45,035 nt of DNA, from positions 1-45,035 of the forward strand of contig JAJPGT010000008.1 of the NCBI GenBank assembly GCA_021325655.1. The letters are read 5' to 3'. This stretch comes from Pseudomonadota bacterium (GTDB lineage: Bacteria; Chloroflexota; UBA6077; JAJPGT01). The notes under the pieces are model-generated. The model saw nothing but the letters and a program-made list of their open reading frames with translations. It made no database searches and was not told the origin of the DNA. The position numbers were made by a program, and so were the translations under genes. How positions within the stretch are numbered: position 1 is the first letter of the stretch; every line of letters begins with the position of its first letter. Positions 33,027 to 41,153 of the stretch are shown here, in pieces.

Positions 33027-34058
33027 GTGGCAGCAGAGGAGTTCACCCTCGCGGCGATCCAGGCGGCCCCGGTGTGGGGCGACCCGGCAGCGTCGCTGGA
33101 CAAGGCGTGCGCGTGGATCGAGCAGGCGGGTGCGGCGGGCGCTGACCTGGCGGTGTTCGGCGAAACCTGGCTCGCCGGCTACCCGTTCTTCCATCGCCAG
33201 CTCAACACCCCGCTCGCCTTCGAGCTCGCGGGCGCGTATCTCGCCGCCGCCATCGACGTGCCGGGAGCTGTCACCGAGCGGCTGTGCCAGGCGGCGCGGC
33301 GGGCCGGGACCGACGTCGTCATCGGCGTGGTCGAGCGCGACCCGGCCGGTGGAAGTGTCTACGCCACGGCGCTGCTGATCGGCCGCGAGGGGCGGCTGAT
33401 CAGCCGGCACCGCAAGCTCAAGCCGACCTTCTGGGAGCGGCTGGTGTGGAGCGAGGGCGACGCGAGCGGGCTGCAGGTCCAGCCTCGCCCCTACGCCCGG
33501 GTGAGCATGCTGAACTGCTGGGAGCACCAGATGGTGCTGCCCGGCTATGCCCTGATGGCGCAGGGCGTGCAGGTCCATGCCGCGCTCTGGCCCGGCCGCG
33601 AGCCCGAGCGGGCGCCGGCCACCCCGGTCTGGCCGCGCCAGCTCTTGCTGTCGCGCGCCTTCGCGGCGCAGGGGGCCTGCTACGTGGTGCTCGCCGGCGG
33701 GATCATCCGTCCTCAGGACGTACCGGAGCGGTATCGCAACCTGCTGTCTGTGCCGTACACCGGCGACAGCGCGATCATCGATCCCGTCGGCGAGGTGATC
33801 GCCATCGCCCCCACGGGCGAAGAGGCGCTGCTCATCGCCCGTGGCTCGCTGGAGCGGGTGCGGGTGGCGAAGGTCGCCTGCGACGTCGCCGGCCACTACA
33901 GCCGCCCCGATATCTTCCGGCTCGAGGTGAACCGCCGCCCGGCCGAGCGGGTGCACCTCACGGCGGGCGACGGCGTCCTCCGGGAAATGGAACCGCACTC
34001 GGAGGCGGCGCAGACCGACGGAGCGGCGAGCCTCGCCGAACCAGCCGTCGAATCCTGA
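33027..34058 (+). CDS. Nitrilase
   Basis: Carbon-nitrogen hydrolase converting nitriles to carboxylic acids and ammonia. The 343-residue protein has the full Glu-Lys-Cys set: E46 in VFGETWLAGYPFF, K130 in SRHRKLKPTFWERLVW and C164 in MLNCWEHQMVLPGYALM. The CWEH motif after the nucleophile marks true nitrilases rather than amidases or carbamoylases. GTG start at 33027 with GGGAGGAG just upstream; longer in-frame extensions lack similarity. The C-terminal tail, beyond GHYSRPDIFRLEVN, is typical of the family. It stands alone, with a strong palindromic hairpin after it. Substrate range is not predictable. Confidence 0.93.
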   Translation: MAAEEFTLAAIQAAPVWGDPAASLDKACAWIEQAGAAGADLAVFGETWLAGYPFFHRQLNTPLAFELAGAYLAAAIDVPGAVTERLCQAARRAGTDVVIGVVERDPAGGSVYATALLIGREGRLISRHRKLKPTFWERLVWSEGDASGLQVQPRPYARVSMLNCWEHQMVLPGYALMAQGVQVHAALWPGREPERAPATPVWPRQLLLSRAFAAQGACYVVLAGGIIRPQDVPERYRNLLSVPYTGDSAIIDPVGEVIAIAPTGEEALLIARGSLERVRVAKVACDVAGHYSRPDIFRLEVNRRPAERVHLTAGDGVLREMEPHSEAAQTDGAASLAEPAVES

Positions 34059-34109
34059 AGGGACGAGCCCGGCAAGGGACGAACATCCCGCGCGCTCCAC
34101 ATCGGCTGT

Positions 34110-34135
34110 GGGGGTCCGCCGCGCGGCGGACCCCC
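34110..34135. terminator. Perfect 26-bp palindrome between convergent genes
   Basis: GGGGGTCCGCCGC (34110-34122) is followed directly by its reverse complement (34123-34135). It lies between the nitrilase and the convergent small secreted gene and could end both transcripts, though neither side has a T-run. Confidence 0.6.
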
Positions 34136-34175
34136 GAGGTGGCAGATGAACGGTACCCGATCGCTCTCCGACGGC

Positions 34176-34433
34176 TCAGGGCTGCCCGACCGTCAGGTGC
34201 GCGTCGTTGGCCCCCGCCGGTGGCAGAAACCGGGCGATCACCTGCTGGTCCCTGGTCCAGGCCGCGGCGGTGAAGGTGCCGTTGGCGAGCGTCAACTCGG
34301 CGTCGTTGGCGCCGGGTGGCGCCGTGATCGGGCCGCCGATCGGGTTGCCGTCGTGCGTCCACTGCAAAGTCGTCGGCGTTGCCGCCTGCAGCGGCAGAGC
34401 CGTGGTCAGCAGGGACAGGACCAGCGCCAGCAA
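34176..34433 (-). CDS. Small secreted protein with two GANDA repeats
   Basis: An exported protein of at least 85 residues. The visible frame starts with hydrophobic LLALVLSLLTTALPLQAA, and reading upstream adds LGRRKLIV, completing a normal signal peptide. No ATG or GTG exists between the upstream stop and this point, so the start is a TTG (34433) or, more likely by ribosome-site spacing, a CTG at 34455-34457 behind GAAGGGGG. The mature part has two similar units, APPGANDAELTLANGTFTAA and PPAGANDAHLTVGQP. I do not recognise the family. It follows another secreted-protein gene by 71 bases or less. Confidence 0.6.
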   Translation of the reverse strand: MLALVLSLLTTALPLQAATPTTLQWTHDGNPIGGPITAPPGANDAELTLANGTFTAAAWTRDQQVIARFLPPAGANDAHLTVGQP

Positions 34434-34504
34434 TACAATAAGCTTTCGTCGTCCCAGGGTGCCCCCTTCTCTCTCACGTCACGCGTTGGCAGCGACTGGC
34501 GTGG

Positions 34505-35155
34505 CTAGTCGAACTGCGCGACGGTGATCGTGTAGTCGTCGAGCCGGAAGGTGGTACCGCCGCCGGCTGAGGAGGCCCCCCAGTCGACTTCGACGGTGTA
34601 GTTGCCCGTGGACGGCAGGGTCAGGAAGCGGCAGCGCTGCATCGAGTGCGATTCCCAGGACCCACTGCCCTCTTTGTTGCTATCGGTGCTATCGAAGGCG
34701 AAGTCCACCCCGGAAGCGGGGCTGGCCTCGACGCCGGCGATCAGGATCCTGACCGAGCACCAGGGGGTGCCACCAGAGCAGGCCGACTCCGCGGAGAAAG
34801 TGACCAGCACCCGCTCGAGCTGGCCAGCGGTGCCAGGCGCGGGTGGCACCGAGACAGTGTCCAGCACGGTCGGGAAGGCGGCGTTCGTCGAGCGCGCGGT
34901 CGCCTGGGTGAACACCCAGGTCTGGCGAGCGACCCCGCCGGCGCACGACAGGGTCGGCGCGTTCGGGCTGGTGGCAGTGGATTCCCGCTGCTCAGGCGGC
35001 GGTGTCGGCCGCGCCTCGGGCTGGGCAAGGGTGTGGAGCGGCGCCGTGTCCGGCGCTTCCGCCGCCTGGACGACGGCGAGAACAAGCTGGGACACCAGGA
35101 GGGCCGTGGCGAGCACAGCCAGACGTGAGACGACCCGCGGGTTCAAACGCGACAT
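34505..35155 (-). CDS. Secreted protein of unknown function
   Basis: A 216-residue exported protein: a signal peptide (residues 1-31, SRLAVLATALLVSQLVLAVV), a Pro/Thr-rich linker, then a beta-rich domain of about 150 residues with several cysteines (LSCAGGVARQTWVFTQATAR, then GTPWCSVRILIAGVEA, MQRCRFLTLP) that could form disulfides. The end, TTFRLDDYTITVAQFD, resembles carbohydrate-binding or jelly-roll modules in layout, but I cannot name it. The ATG is behind GAGGGGGG. A strong promoter lies about 370 bases upstream. It and the next gene form a likely two-gene secreted set. Confidence 0.7.
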   Translation of the reverse strand: MSRLNPRVVSRLAVLATALLVSQLVLAVVQAAEAPDTAPLHTLAQPEARPTPPPEQRESTATSPNAPTLSCAGGVARQTWVFTQATARSTNAAFPTVLDTVSVPPAPGTAGQLERVLVTFSAESACSGGTPWCSVRILIAGVEASPASGVDFAFDSTDSNKEGSGSWESHSMQRCRFLTLPSTGNYTVEVDWGASSAGGGTTFRLDDYTITVAQFD

Positions 35156-35528
35156 CGAATTCCCCCCTCAGTATGTCGAGACAATACACAGCGACGGCGT
35201 CTCAGACGATGCCATGCCTGGAGGGGAGCGGCTTCGGCAGGAGGCTCGTTGCAGTCGGGACACGACAGTTCTCCGAGAGCGGGGGCCGCGCACGCCCAGG
35301 CGAGGTGGCCGCGCCGAAGCTCTGCCAGAGAACGAAGCCACCAGGGAGAAGGGTTGTCCGGGGTGGGGAGGGCGCGGCCGTGCCTTGGGCTCAAGCGCCG
35401 GCGAACTGCCCGCCTGCCCGCGGCAGCTCGATACACACCAACCGGCCGAACGTCAGCGACTTAGCCGCAGCACGCGCTGGGGTGAGTCACTAGCCTCGCT
35501 GCGTGCTGTCGCAGCAAAACTGCACTCT
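35156..35528 (-). other. Long leader of the secreted-protein pair
   Basis: About 365 bases lie between the predicted start of transcription and the coding region. A hairpin GCTGCG/CGCAGC occurs near 35500-35520. I find no known riboswitch, terminator or convincing small gene, but the length invites a regulatory RNA. Confidence 0.4.
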
Positions 35529-35556
35529 AGTATAAACATTTTGTTACGGACGTCAA
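35529..35556 (-). promoter_or_regulatory. Strong sigma-70-like promoter upstream of the secreted-protein pair
   Basis: On the minus strand, TTGACG (complement of 35551-35556) and TATACT (complement of 35529-35534) are 16 bases apart, in an AT-rich patch unusual for this region. Predicted start near 35522. Confidence 0.7.
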
Positions 35557-35800
35557 GCACTGGTACGATTTGTGACATCTGCCGGGTGCGCGTCGGCGGG
35601 GCAGACCTCTGCCTCGTCGGGGATCGGCGGATTGGGAGCTTGGCTGAGCAGTCAGCCGCGGCGTTGTGAAAGGCCGGCAGGGCGGAGTTCGAAGCGATCG
35701 CCCTACGCGGCTGGAGCGGCGTGCTGTGGACAGGGTGGCCCTGCTCACGCTCCGCTGCCAAGAACAGACGTGGCTCGTGGCTCCGTAGCGGTGCGGCCGG
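35557..35800. other. Non-coding stretch between the promoter and the DUF488 gene
   Basis: No gene, terminator or repeat that I can support; several short GC-rich open frames have no sensible composition. Confidence 0.35.
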
Positions 35801-36154
35801 TCAGTCTCCGCCCTGGCGGGCCAGGTAGCGCTGGAGCGCGACGGCGTTGTTGTGCTCCTGGTCCCGGGCGCTGTACAGCAGCGTGACCGGGCCGCGGCGC
35901 GCCGCCTCCAGCAGCGGCCGCCACGCCTCTGGTCGCGTGTCCAGCTCGGCTGCATAGCGGCGCTGGAACTCCTCCCAGCGGCTCGGGTCGTGGCCGAACC
36001 ATTGCCGTAGGGCGGTGCTGGGGGCGACGTCGCGGAGCCAGCCGTCCAGCGGCAGCGCTTCCTTCTTCACCCCGCGCGGCCAGAGCCGCTCCACCAGGAA
36101 GCGGGCGCCGTCGTCCGGCGCGGCGGGCTCGTACACGCGCTTGACGCGAATCAT
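35801..36154 (-). CDS. DUF488 (YeaO-like) protein
   Basis: Small cytoplasmic protein of 117 residues, the normal length for this family of unknown function. Diagnostic motifs: FLVERLWPRGVKKEALPLDG, WLRDVAPSTALRQWFGHDP, FQRRYAAEL and VTLLYSARDQEHNNAVALQ. The ATG is behind GAGGTG, 15 bases after the stop of the TenA-like gene, so they are probably co-transcribed. No biochemical role can be given. Confidence 0.92.
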   Translation of the reverse strand: MIRVKRVYEPAAPDDGARFLVERLWPRGVKKEALPLDGWLRDVAPSTALRQWFGHDPSRWEEFQRRYAAELDTRPEAWRPLLEAARRGPVTLLYSARDQEHNNAVALQRYLARQGGD

Positions 36155-36169
36155 CGGCGCACCTCGGGG

Positions 36170-36850
36170 CTACGCTGAGCGCGGTGCGGACGCCTCCCAG
36201 AGGGCGTCCCAGAACAGCAGCTCGTAGCTCTGCAGGAGCCGGGCGGCGTGCTGGACGTCGCGCGGCTCGACGCCGCGCTCCAGGCCGCGCTGGATCACCG
36301 CTAGCGCCGCTGCTTCGTAGCCGGGGGCGTCGGCAGCGAACAGGTCGAAGAAGGCTACCTGCTGGTCGGTCATCCCGTAGCCGCTTCGCAGCGCTCTGGC
36401 CATCCGGCCGCAGTTGCGACCCCAGGCCGGCAGGTTGACCAGGAATGCGGCGGCGAACTCCGCGTCCGAGCCGTAGGCGGACAGCCAGGCGACGAAGTGG
36501 GTGTAGGCAAGCGCCCCTGGCAGCGGCTCCATGGCGACCAGCGCGGCGCGGTCCAGGCCCAGCGCCGCGGCGAAGGCGCCCAGCGCCTCGTAGGCGACGA
36601 CCTCGGTGGCGAGCGAGTCGATAAAGAACTGCCCGGTTGGCCCCCCACCGTAGCGGTGGATCATCTGCCCAACGCTGCGCAGGTCGCTGGAGATGATCCG
36701 CTGCTGCTGGCCGGCGAACAGGCCCAGCCGTTCCCGGGGCAGGCTGGCCGCCTCGACCGCGGCCGGGTAGGGATGGCGTTCAAGCCGTTCCCCCACGTCC
36801 TGCAGTTCGCCTCGAATCCGTTCGACAAGCTGCTGCGCCGTCTCTGCCAT
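36170..36850 (-). CDS. TenA/PqqC-like (haem-oxygenase fold) protein
   Basis: A helical protein of 226 residues in the TenA/PqqC/CADD-like superfamily. Recognisable parts: ERLERHPYPAAVEAASLPRE and RLGLFAGQQQRIISSDLRSV near the N-terminus, then AAALGLDRAALVAMEPLPGA and YTHFVAWLSAYGSDAEFAAA in the middle, and QVAFFDLFAADAPGYEAAAL near the end. True TenA enzymes salvage thiamin pyrimidines, but I cannot confirm their catalytic Cys and Glu here, so substrate is open. The ATG at 36850 begins MAETAQQLVERIRGEL, with GAGGA upstream. Downstream gene: DUF488, 15 bases away. Confidence 0.75.
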   Translation of the reverse strand: MAETAQQLVERIRGELQDVGERLERHPYPAAVEAASLPRERLGLFAGQQQRIISSDLRSVGQMIHRYGGGPTGQFFIDSLATEVVAYEALGAFAAALGLDRAALVAMEPLPGALAYTHFVAWLSAYGSDAEFAAAFLVNLPAWGRNCGRMARALRSGYGMTDQQVAFFDLFAADAPGYEAAALAVIQRGLERGVEPRDVQHAARLLQSYELLFWDALWEASAPRSA

Positions 36851-36924
36851 CGCCGATTTCCTCGCGTCGATGCCTGCTGTCCAGCAGGATACTCCTGCGC
36901 CCACACCGCTGGCGCCGAGGCGGC

Positions 36925-38403
36925 CTAGGCGCAGCTCCCCACATCCAGGCAGGCCTGCCCCAGCGCGTCCTGGGCCGCCGCGACGTCCTGCTTGGCGCTG
37001 AAGTCGTGGATCGCCTCTACGAAGCGCTGCGCCCACTGCTCCCTAGCGGCCAGCCCGTAGACCACGCTGGGCACCAGCTCGTCGTTGGCGTAGTCGCGCA
37101 TCGCCGACTTCGCGTCGTCGTCGTACGCGGTCTGGCCGGCGTCGGTGCGCGCAGGGATCGAGCCGTGCGGGGCGTTGAAGGCGTCCTGGCCCTGCACCGA
37201 GGCGAGCAGCGCCAGCCACTCCAGCGCCGTCTCCCGGTGCGGCGCGCCGCGCGGCAGGGCGAAGCCGTCGGAGACAACATCGAAGATCCCCTTCGTATCG
37301 GGAGCGGGGCTCCAGGCATAATCCTTGACGTGCGCAGCGTGGAAGCGAGCCGCCATCCAGTCGCCGGCGATCGTCATCACTGCCTGGCCGGTGCTGACCA
37401 GGTCTGCCGCCTGGTCAGCGGTGAGCGTGGCGTGATCTTCGTTGGCTAGGGCCAGGAGCTGCTTGAGCTGCTTCAGCGCCTGGATCACCCCCGGATTCGC
37501 CCACGAGGTCTGGTGCGTCCAGAGTCCGCGGTACCCGTCGGCGCCGAGCGTGCCGAGCAGCAGCACCTCGAACAGGTGCGCGGTTCCGCTCGCGTCCTGG
37601 TCGCCCAGCGCCAGCGGAATGACACCCTTCTTCTTGAGCGCGGCCGATACGCTGACGAGCTCGTCGAAGGTGGTGGGGGGCTCCAGCTCAGCCTCCGCGA
37701 ATAGCCGGGCGTTGTACCAGAGCACGTTCGCCCGCTGGACACTCACCGGCAGGCACCAGACGTGATCGTGGGCCGAGGCGATCTCCTGCATGCCTTTGGG
37801 CAGCCAGCGCCAGAGGCGAGCCTGCCCGTACAGGTCGTCGAGCGGCTCCAGCTTGTCGAGCTGGAGCCACGGATCAAGCAGGCCCTGGCCGATGCGCCCC
37901 TGGAACACGTCGGGCGGCCGGCCGGTGAGCAGGCGGACCTTCAGCACCACCTTCGGGTCGGGATCGTTCGGATCCCGCTCGGCGAGGTTGACGACCCGCG
38001 CGCCCGGCTGCTCGCGCTGGAAGCGGCGGACCAGGCTGGCGAACCCTTCCGCCGCGCCCGCGTCCCGCCACCAGACGAACAGCTCCAGCGGCCGAGCAGG
38101 CAGCGGGGTGGCGGTCGGGCTGGGCGCCAGGGTGGGGCGGGCGGTCGCGGTGGGCGGCGGGGCGGTGGGCAGGGGCGGCGGGGTGGGGAACAGGGTGGGC
38201 GGGGCTGGGGCGAGGGTCGGCTTCAGCGCCGGCGGGCTGGTGGGGTGCGGAGTCGCCGGCGGCGCGGGCGCCGGGGCTGGGATGCAGCCTCCAACCGCGA
38301 GCGCCGCGCCGCCGGCCAGCGCCAGGCGCAGCAGGGCGCGTCGGGTCCAGGCGCTCGGGCGGGTCGAAGCGGGCTGCGCTGCAGGCAGCGTGGACGGCGC
38401 CAC
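36925..38403 (-). CDS. Sugar-binding lipoprotein, paralogue of the 8957-10303 binding protein
   Basis: A 492-residue extracellular binding protein. Its Tat-like signal (TRRALLRLALAGGAALAVGG) ends in a lipidated Cys at 40, followed by a Pro/Thr-rich tether of about 65 residues. The mature domain aligns with the Tat-exported protein at 8957-10303: LELFVWWRDAGAAEGFASLV against LEIFSWWTAPGEVEALNAL; GSIPARTDAGQ in both; LVPSVVYGLAAREQW against IVPSVVHGFAAKESW. No permease genes lie nearby; the preceding gene (four bases away) is an E1-alpha subunit. It may feed the same transporter as its paralogue. The anchoring mode differs between the two. Confidence 0.88.
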   Translation of the reverse strand: MAPSTLPAAQPASTRPSAWTRRALLRLALAGGAALAVGGCIPAPAPAPPATPHPTSPPALKPTLAPAPPTLFPTPPPLPTAPPPTATARPTLAPSPTATPLPARPLELFVWWRDAGAAEGFASLVRRFQREQPGARVVNLAERDPNDPDPKVVLKVRLLTGRPPDVFQGRIGQGLLDPWLQLDKLEPLDDLYGQARLWRWLPKGMQEIASAHDHVWCLPVSVQRANVLWYNARLFAEAELEPPTTFDELVSVSAALKKKGVIPLALGDQDASGTAHLFEVLLLGTLGADGYRGLWTHQTSWANPGVIQALKQLKQLLALANEDHATLTADQAADLVSTGQAVMTIAGDWMAARFHAAHVKDYAWSPAPDTKGIFDVVSDGFALPRGAPHRETALEWLALLASVQGQDAFNAPHGSIPARTDAGQTAYDDDAKSAMRDYANDELVPSVVYGLAAREQWAQRFVEAIHDFSAKQDVAAAQDALGQACLDVGSCA

Positions 38404-38407
38404 GCCG

Positions 38408-39427
38408 CTACGCCTCCTTGTACACGTGCCGCAGCGCGGTAGAGGGGTCGGGCAAGGGCGCGGCCTCCGCGAAGGCGAGGGCTTCGTCTAGCTCCCTGGT
38501 CGCGGTATCCTGGATGGCAGCGGCCTGTTCGGCTGTCAGCACGCCCGCCTCCTCCAACTCCCGCTGGAAGCGTGGGATCGGGTCGCGCCGCCGCTGCACC
38601 TCGACCTCCTCCTTGGAGCGGTAGTTTTCCATCCCGACGTGGCTGGTGTGCAGGCTAAAGCGATAGACCTGCGCCTCCAGCAGCGCCGGCCCGCCCCCTT
38701 GCCGGGCGCGCTCGACATACTCGCGGGTAATCCGATACGTCTCCAGCACGTCCATCCCGTCGAAGCTTACCCCCGGCATGTTGTAGCCCTGGGCTCGGTC
38801 GGCAGCGCTCTTGACCGCCGACTGCTTGGAGAACGGGACGGAGATGGCGTAGCGGTTGTTCTCGCAGAAGAAGATCACCGGGAGCTGGTGGATGCCGGCG
38901 AAGTTGAGCCCCTCGTGGAAGTCGCCCTTGCTGGTGGCGCCGTCGCCGAAGTAGACGATCGTCACCGTATCTTCGCCGCGGATCTTGCTCGCCAGCGCGC
39001 TGCCCACCGCGTGCGGAATCTGGGTGCCGACGGACGACGAGCCGGTGATGAGCTTCAGATCCGGCCGAGCCCAGTGACCGGGCATCTGCCGGCCGCCGCT
39101 GGATGGCCCGTCCGCGCGCGCCAGGTAATCCAGCACCACTTCGCGGACGCTCATTCCACGCGCAAGCACCCCTGGGATGCTACGGTAATAGGGGTAGATG
39201 ATGTCGTCCGGCCGCATCGCCAGCATACTGCCGATCTGTGCCGCCTCATGGCCGTCGGACGGGATCGCGATCGCCACCTTCCCCTGCATCGACAGGGTCA
39301 GCATCCGCTCGCTCGTCTTACGTGCCAGCACCAGCAGCCGATAGATCTCCAGCGCTTGCTCGTCGGTGAGCCCCAGCGCTCGGTGGCGGCTCTCGGCCGT
39401 CTTCTGGCCTACCGCGACGTTCGCCAT
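38408..39427 (-). CDS. Thiamin-diphosphate dehydrogenase E1 component, alpha subunit
   Basis: Alpha subunit (339 residues) of a 2-oxo acid dehydrogenase (pyruvate, acetoin or branched-chain). The thiamin diphosphate motif is clear: GDGATSKGDFHEGLNFAGIH and the closing CENNRYAI. YPYYRSIPGVLARGMSV, SSGGRQMPGHWA and RFSLHTSHV are also family features. I start at ATG 39427 (MANVAVGQ) behind GGGAGGAGAGG. Beta, E2 and E3 subunits are absent in this window; the next gene is a sugar-binding lipoprotein. The beta subunit would have to lie elsewhere. It diverges from dapB. Confidence 0.9.
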   Translation of the reverse strand: MANVAVGQKTAESRHRALGLTDEQALEIYRLLVLARKTSERMLTLSMQGKVAIAIPSDGHEAAQIGSMLAMRPDDIIYPYYRSIPGVLARGMSVREVVLDYLARADGPSSGGRQMPGHWARPDLKLITGSSSVGTQIPHAVGSALASKIRGEDTVTIVYFGDGATSKGDFHEGLNFAGIHQLPVIFFCENNRYAISVPFSKQSAVKSAADRAQGYNMPGVSFDGMDVLETYRITREYVERARQGGGPALLEAQVYRFSLHTSHVGMENYRSKEEVEVQRRRDPIPRFQRELEEAGVLTAEQAAAIQDTATRELDEALAFAEAAPLPDPSTALRHVYKEA

Positions 39428-39769
39428 GCGCCTCTCCTCCCGGCGCGAGGCCTGCTCGCGCCCTGACTCTGCTCTGAGCCGCGCCCGGGCCACACTGCCC
39501 GGGCGTGGTGTTCCTGCCGCCCCGCCAGGCGCGGATCACTGGGAACGGGCCACTGCCTACGTTGAGCATAGCAACACTCGTCCGCGCGCGGGGAGCGGCG
39601 GTGCCACGATTCGCATACGAATGCGCTGGCGGCACCACACGCTGCCAGGCAGCATCGGGCGGGTACGCCGGATAACCTTGCAGAGCGTGTGCCTGCTGCT
39701 CGCTCAGCACAAGCGTACAATGGCGGCGCGCTCGGCGTGTGAGGTTTCCGAGCGCGAGGGAGGACAGGC
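39428..39769. other. Divergent intergenic region between the E1-alpha and dapB genes
   Basis: A palindromic patch around 39607-39625 has overlapping dyads, ATTCG-CATA-CGAAT and CGCAT-ACGA-ATGCG, that could bind a regulator. A -10-like TACAAT (39716-39721) lies 49 bases before the dapB start, with no good -35. Nothing else is evident. Confidence 0.45.
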
Positions 39770-40573
39770 GTGCCACCGATTCGCGTCGTCTTCAGCGGGG
39801 CTACGGGATCGGTGGGACGCGCGGTGATCCCGGCCCTGCTGCGCCACCCGGACTTCGCGCTGGTTGGCGCGGTCGGCCGACGCGGCGCGGGCGAGGATAT
39901 CGGCGTCCTGCTGGGCCTGGTCCCCGCCGGCGTCCGACTGACTCCGGACATCCACGCAGCGCTGCGCGGCTCGGGAGCACAGGTGCTGATCGACTATAGC
40001 GCTCCCGATGTCTCCCCCACATTCTGCCGGGCCGCGCTCGAAGCGGGCGCGGCGGTGGTGCTGGCGACCACCGGCCTGGCCCCCGCGGTGGTGGAGGAGC
40101 TGGGCCGGGTTGCCGAGCGGCAGGGCCTCGGCCTGCTGCGCGCGCCCAATCTCACCCTGGCAGGCCACCTAATGTTCCGCTGCGTGGAGCTGGTCAAGCG
40201 CTTCATGGGCGACGTGGAGATCGTGGAAGGGCACCCCTCGACCAAGCAGGATGCTCCCTCGGGGACCGCGCTGGAGACGGCGGAGCGGATCAATCGCGTC
40301 CCTGGCCCCGATCCCACGCGCGACCACACCTCCCTTGGCCTGCCGGAGGCGCGCGGAGCGCGGGTGGGCGAAGTGCGCATCCACAGCCTGCGGCTGCCCG
40401 GCTTCGTCGACCACCAGGAAGTGATCTTCGCCGCCCCAGGGCAACTGCTGTCCATTCGACTCGACGTGGTCTCTCCCGAGGTCTTCATTCAGCCGACGCT
40501 CAAAGCCGCCCGTCTGGTCCTCGGGGTGCGCGGCCTGGTCCACGATCTGCCAGGGCTGTTCGAGCCCGACTGA
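39770..40573 (+). CDS. dapB: Dihydrodipicolinate reductase-like protein
   Basis: NAD(P)H-dependent reductase of lysine and peptidoglycan-diaminopimelate synthesis (267 residues, the usual DapB length). The nucleotide-binding motif is VFSGATGSVGRAVIPALL, and ATTGL matches the cofactor loop. The catalytic motif reads VEGHPSTKQDAPSGTALETA, with the proton-donor His and catalytic Lys kept, but the usual second His of the HH pair is Pro. GTG start at 39770 behind GAGGGAGGAC. No other lysine gene is adjacent except the aminotransferases far upstream, so it may act in synthesis or be a repurposed relative. The substitution makes the precise function slightly uncertain. Confidence 0.82.
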   Translation: MPPIRVVFSGATGSVGRAVIPALLRHPDFALVGAVGRRGAGEDIGVLLGLVPAGVRLTPDIHAALRGSGAQVLIDYSAPDVSPTFCRAALEAGAAVVLATTGLAPAVVEELGRVAERQGLGLLRAPNLTLAGHLMFRCVELVKRFMGDVEIVEGHPSTKQDAPSGTALETAERINRVPGPDPTRDHTSLGLPEARGARVGEVRIHSLRLPGFVDHQEVIFAAPGQLLSIRLDVVSPEVFIQPTLKAARLVLGVRGLVHDLPGLFEPD

Positions 40574-40739
40574 GCCGGGCCGAGAGCACAGCCAGGCCTG
40601 GCCCGCCACGATCGGGGCCGGCTCGGATAGACCGAGCGGCTGATCGGCCCGGGGGCACCACCGGTGGCCTCGGTCCGTTCGCCGGGCAGACGACAGGCAA
40701 CGTTCGGCCTCTACGGAGGCCAGGGGAGCACGACAACAG

Positions 40740-41036
40740 ATGTACGTGAGCATTCAGCTCATCCAGGTCGCTCCAGACGGCTGGGGCGAGTTCGAGCGGG
40801 TCACCCGCGAGGTGGGCATCCCGACCCTCCAGCGGCAGCCGGGCTTTCTCGCCGCGCACGTGCTGCGCGGCGAGAGCGACGAGGCGATGCTGGTCGTCTA
40901 CTACCAGGATCGTGACCAGGCGGAGGCGGCGCTAGCGGCGGCGAGCGCGGCCCTGCGGCAGCAGCGCCACCTGCCCATCACCGGCCGGCCGTTGCGACGC
41001 GGCGGCGAGGTGATCCTGGCCGTCGGCTCGCTCTAG
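40740..41036 (+). CDS. ABM-domain (antibiotic biosynthesis monooxygenase-like) protein
   Basis: A 98-residue ferredoxin-like fold protein with the layout of ABM or quinol monooxygenases: beta strand MYVSIQLIQVAPDGWGEF, then REVGIPTLQRQPGFLAAHVL, and MLVVYYQDRDQAEAAL. Such proteins form dimers and may oxidise aromatic substrates or degrade haem, but no catalytic residue can be assigned. ATG start, with AGGGGAG about 12 bases upstream. It follows dapB by 166 bases, where inverted GGGCC/GGCCC segments may end the dapB transcript. Neighbouring genes do not show its role. Confidence 0.75.
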   Translation: MYVSIQLIQVAPDGWGEFERVTREVGIPTLQRQPGFLAAHVLRGESDEAMLVVYYQDRDQAEAALAAASAALRQQRHLPITGRPLRRGGEVILAVGSL

Positions 41037-41153
41037 CGTGAAGCTACCACAGCCAGCGACGTCGGGGCGCGGCTCCCGCCTGGCGACGTTGCATCAGCGG
41101 GGAGCTACGCCGGAGACGGCCAGCCACCGCGCCCCGACGCAGCTCTCGCGCCG

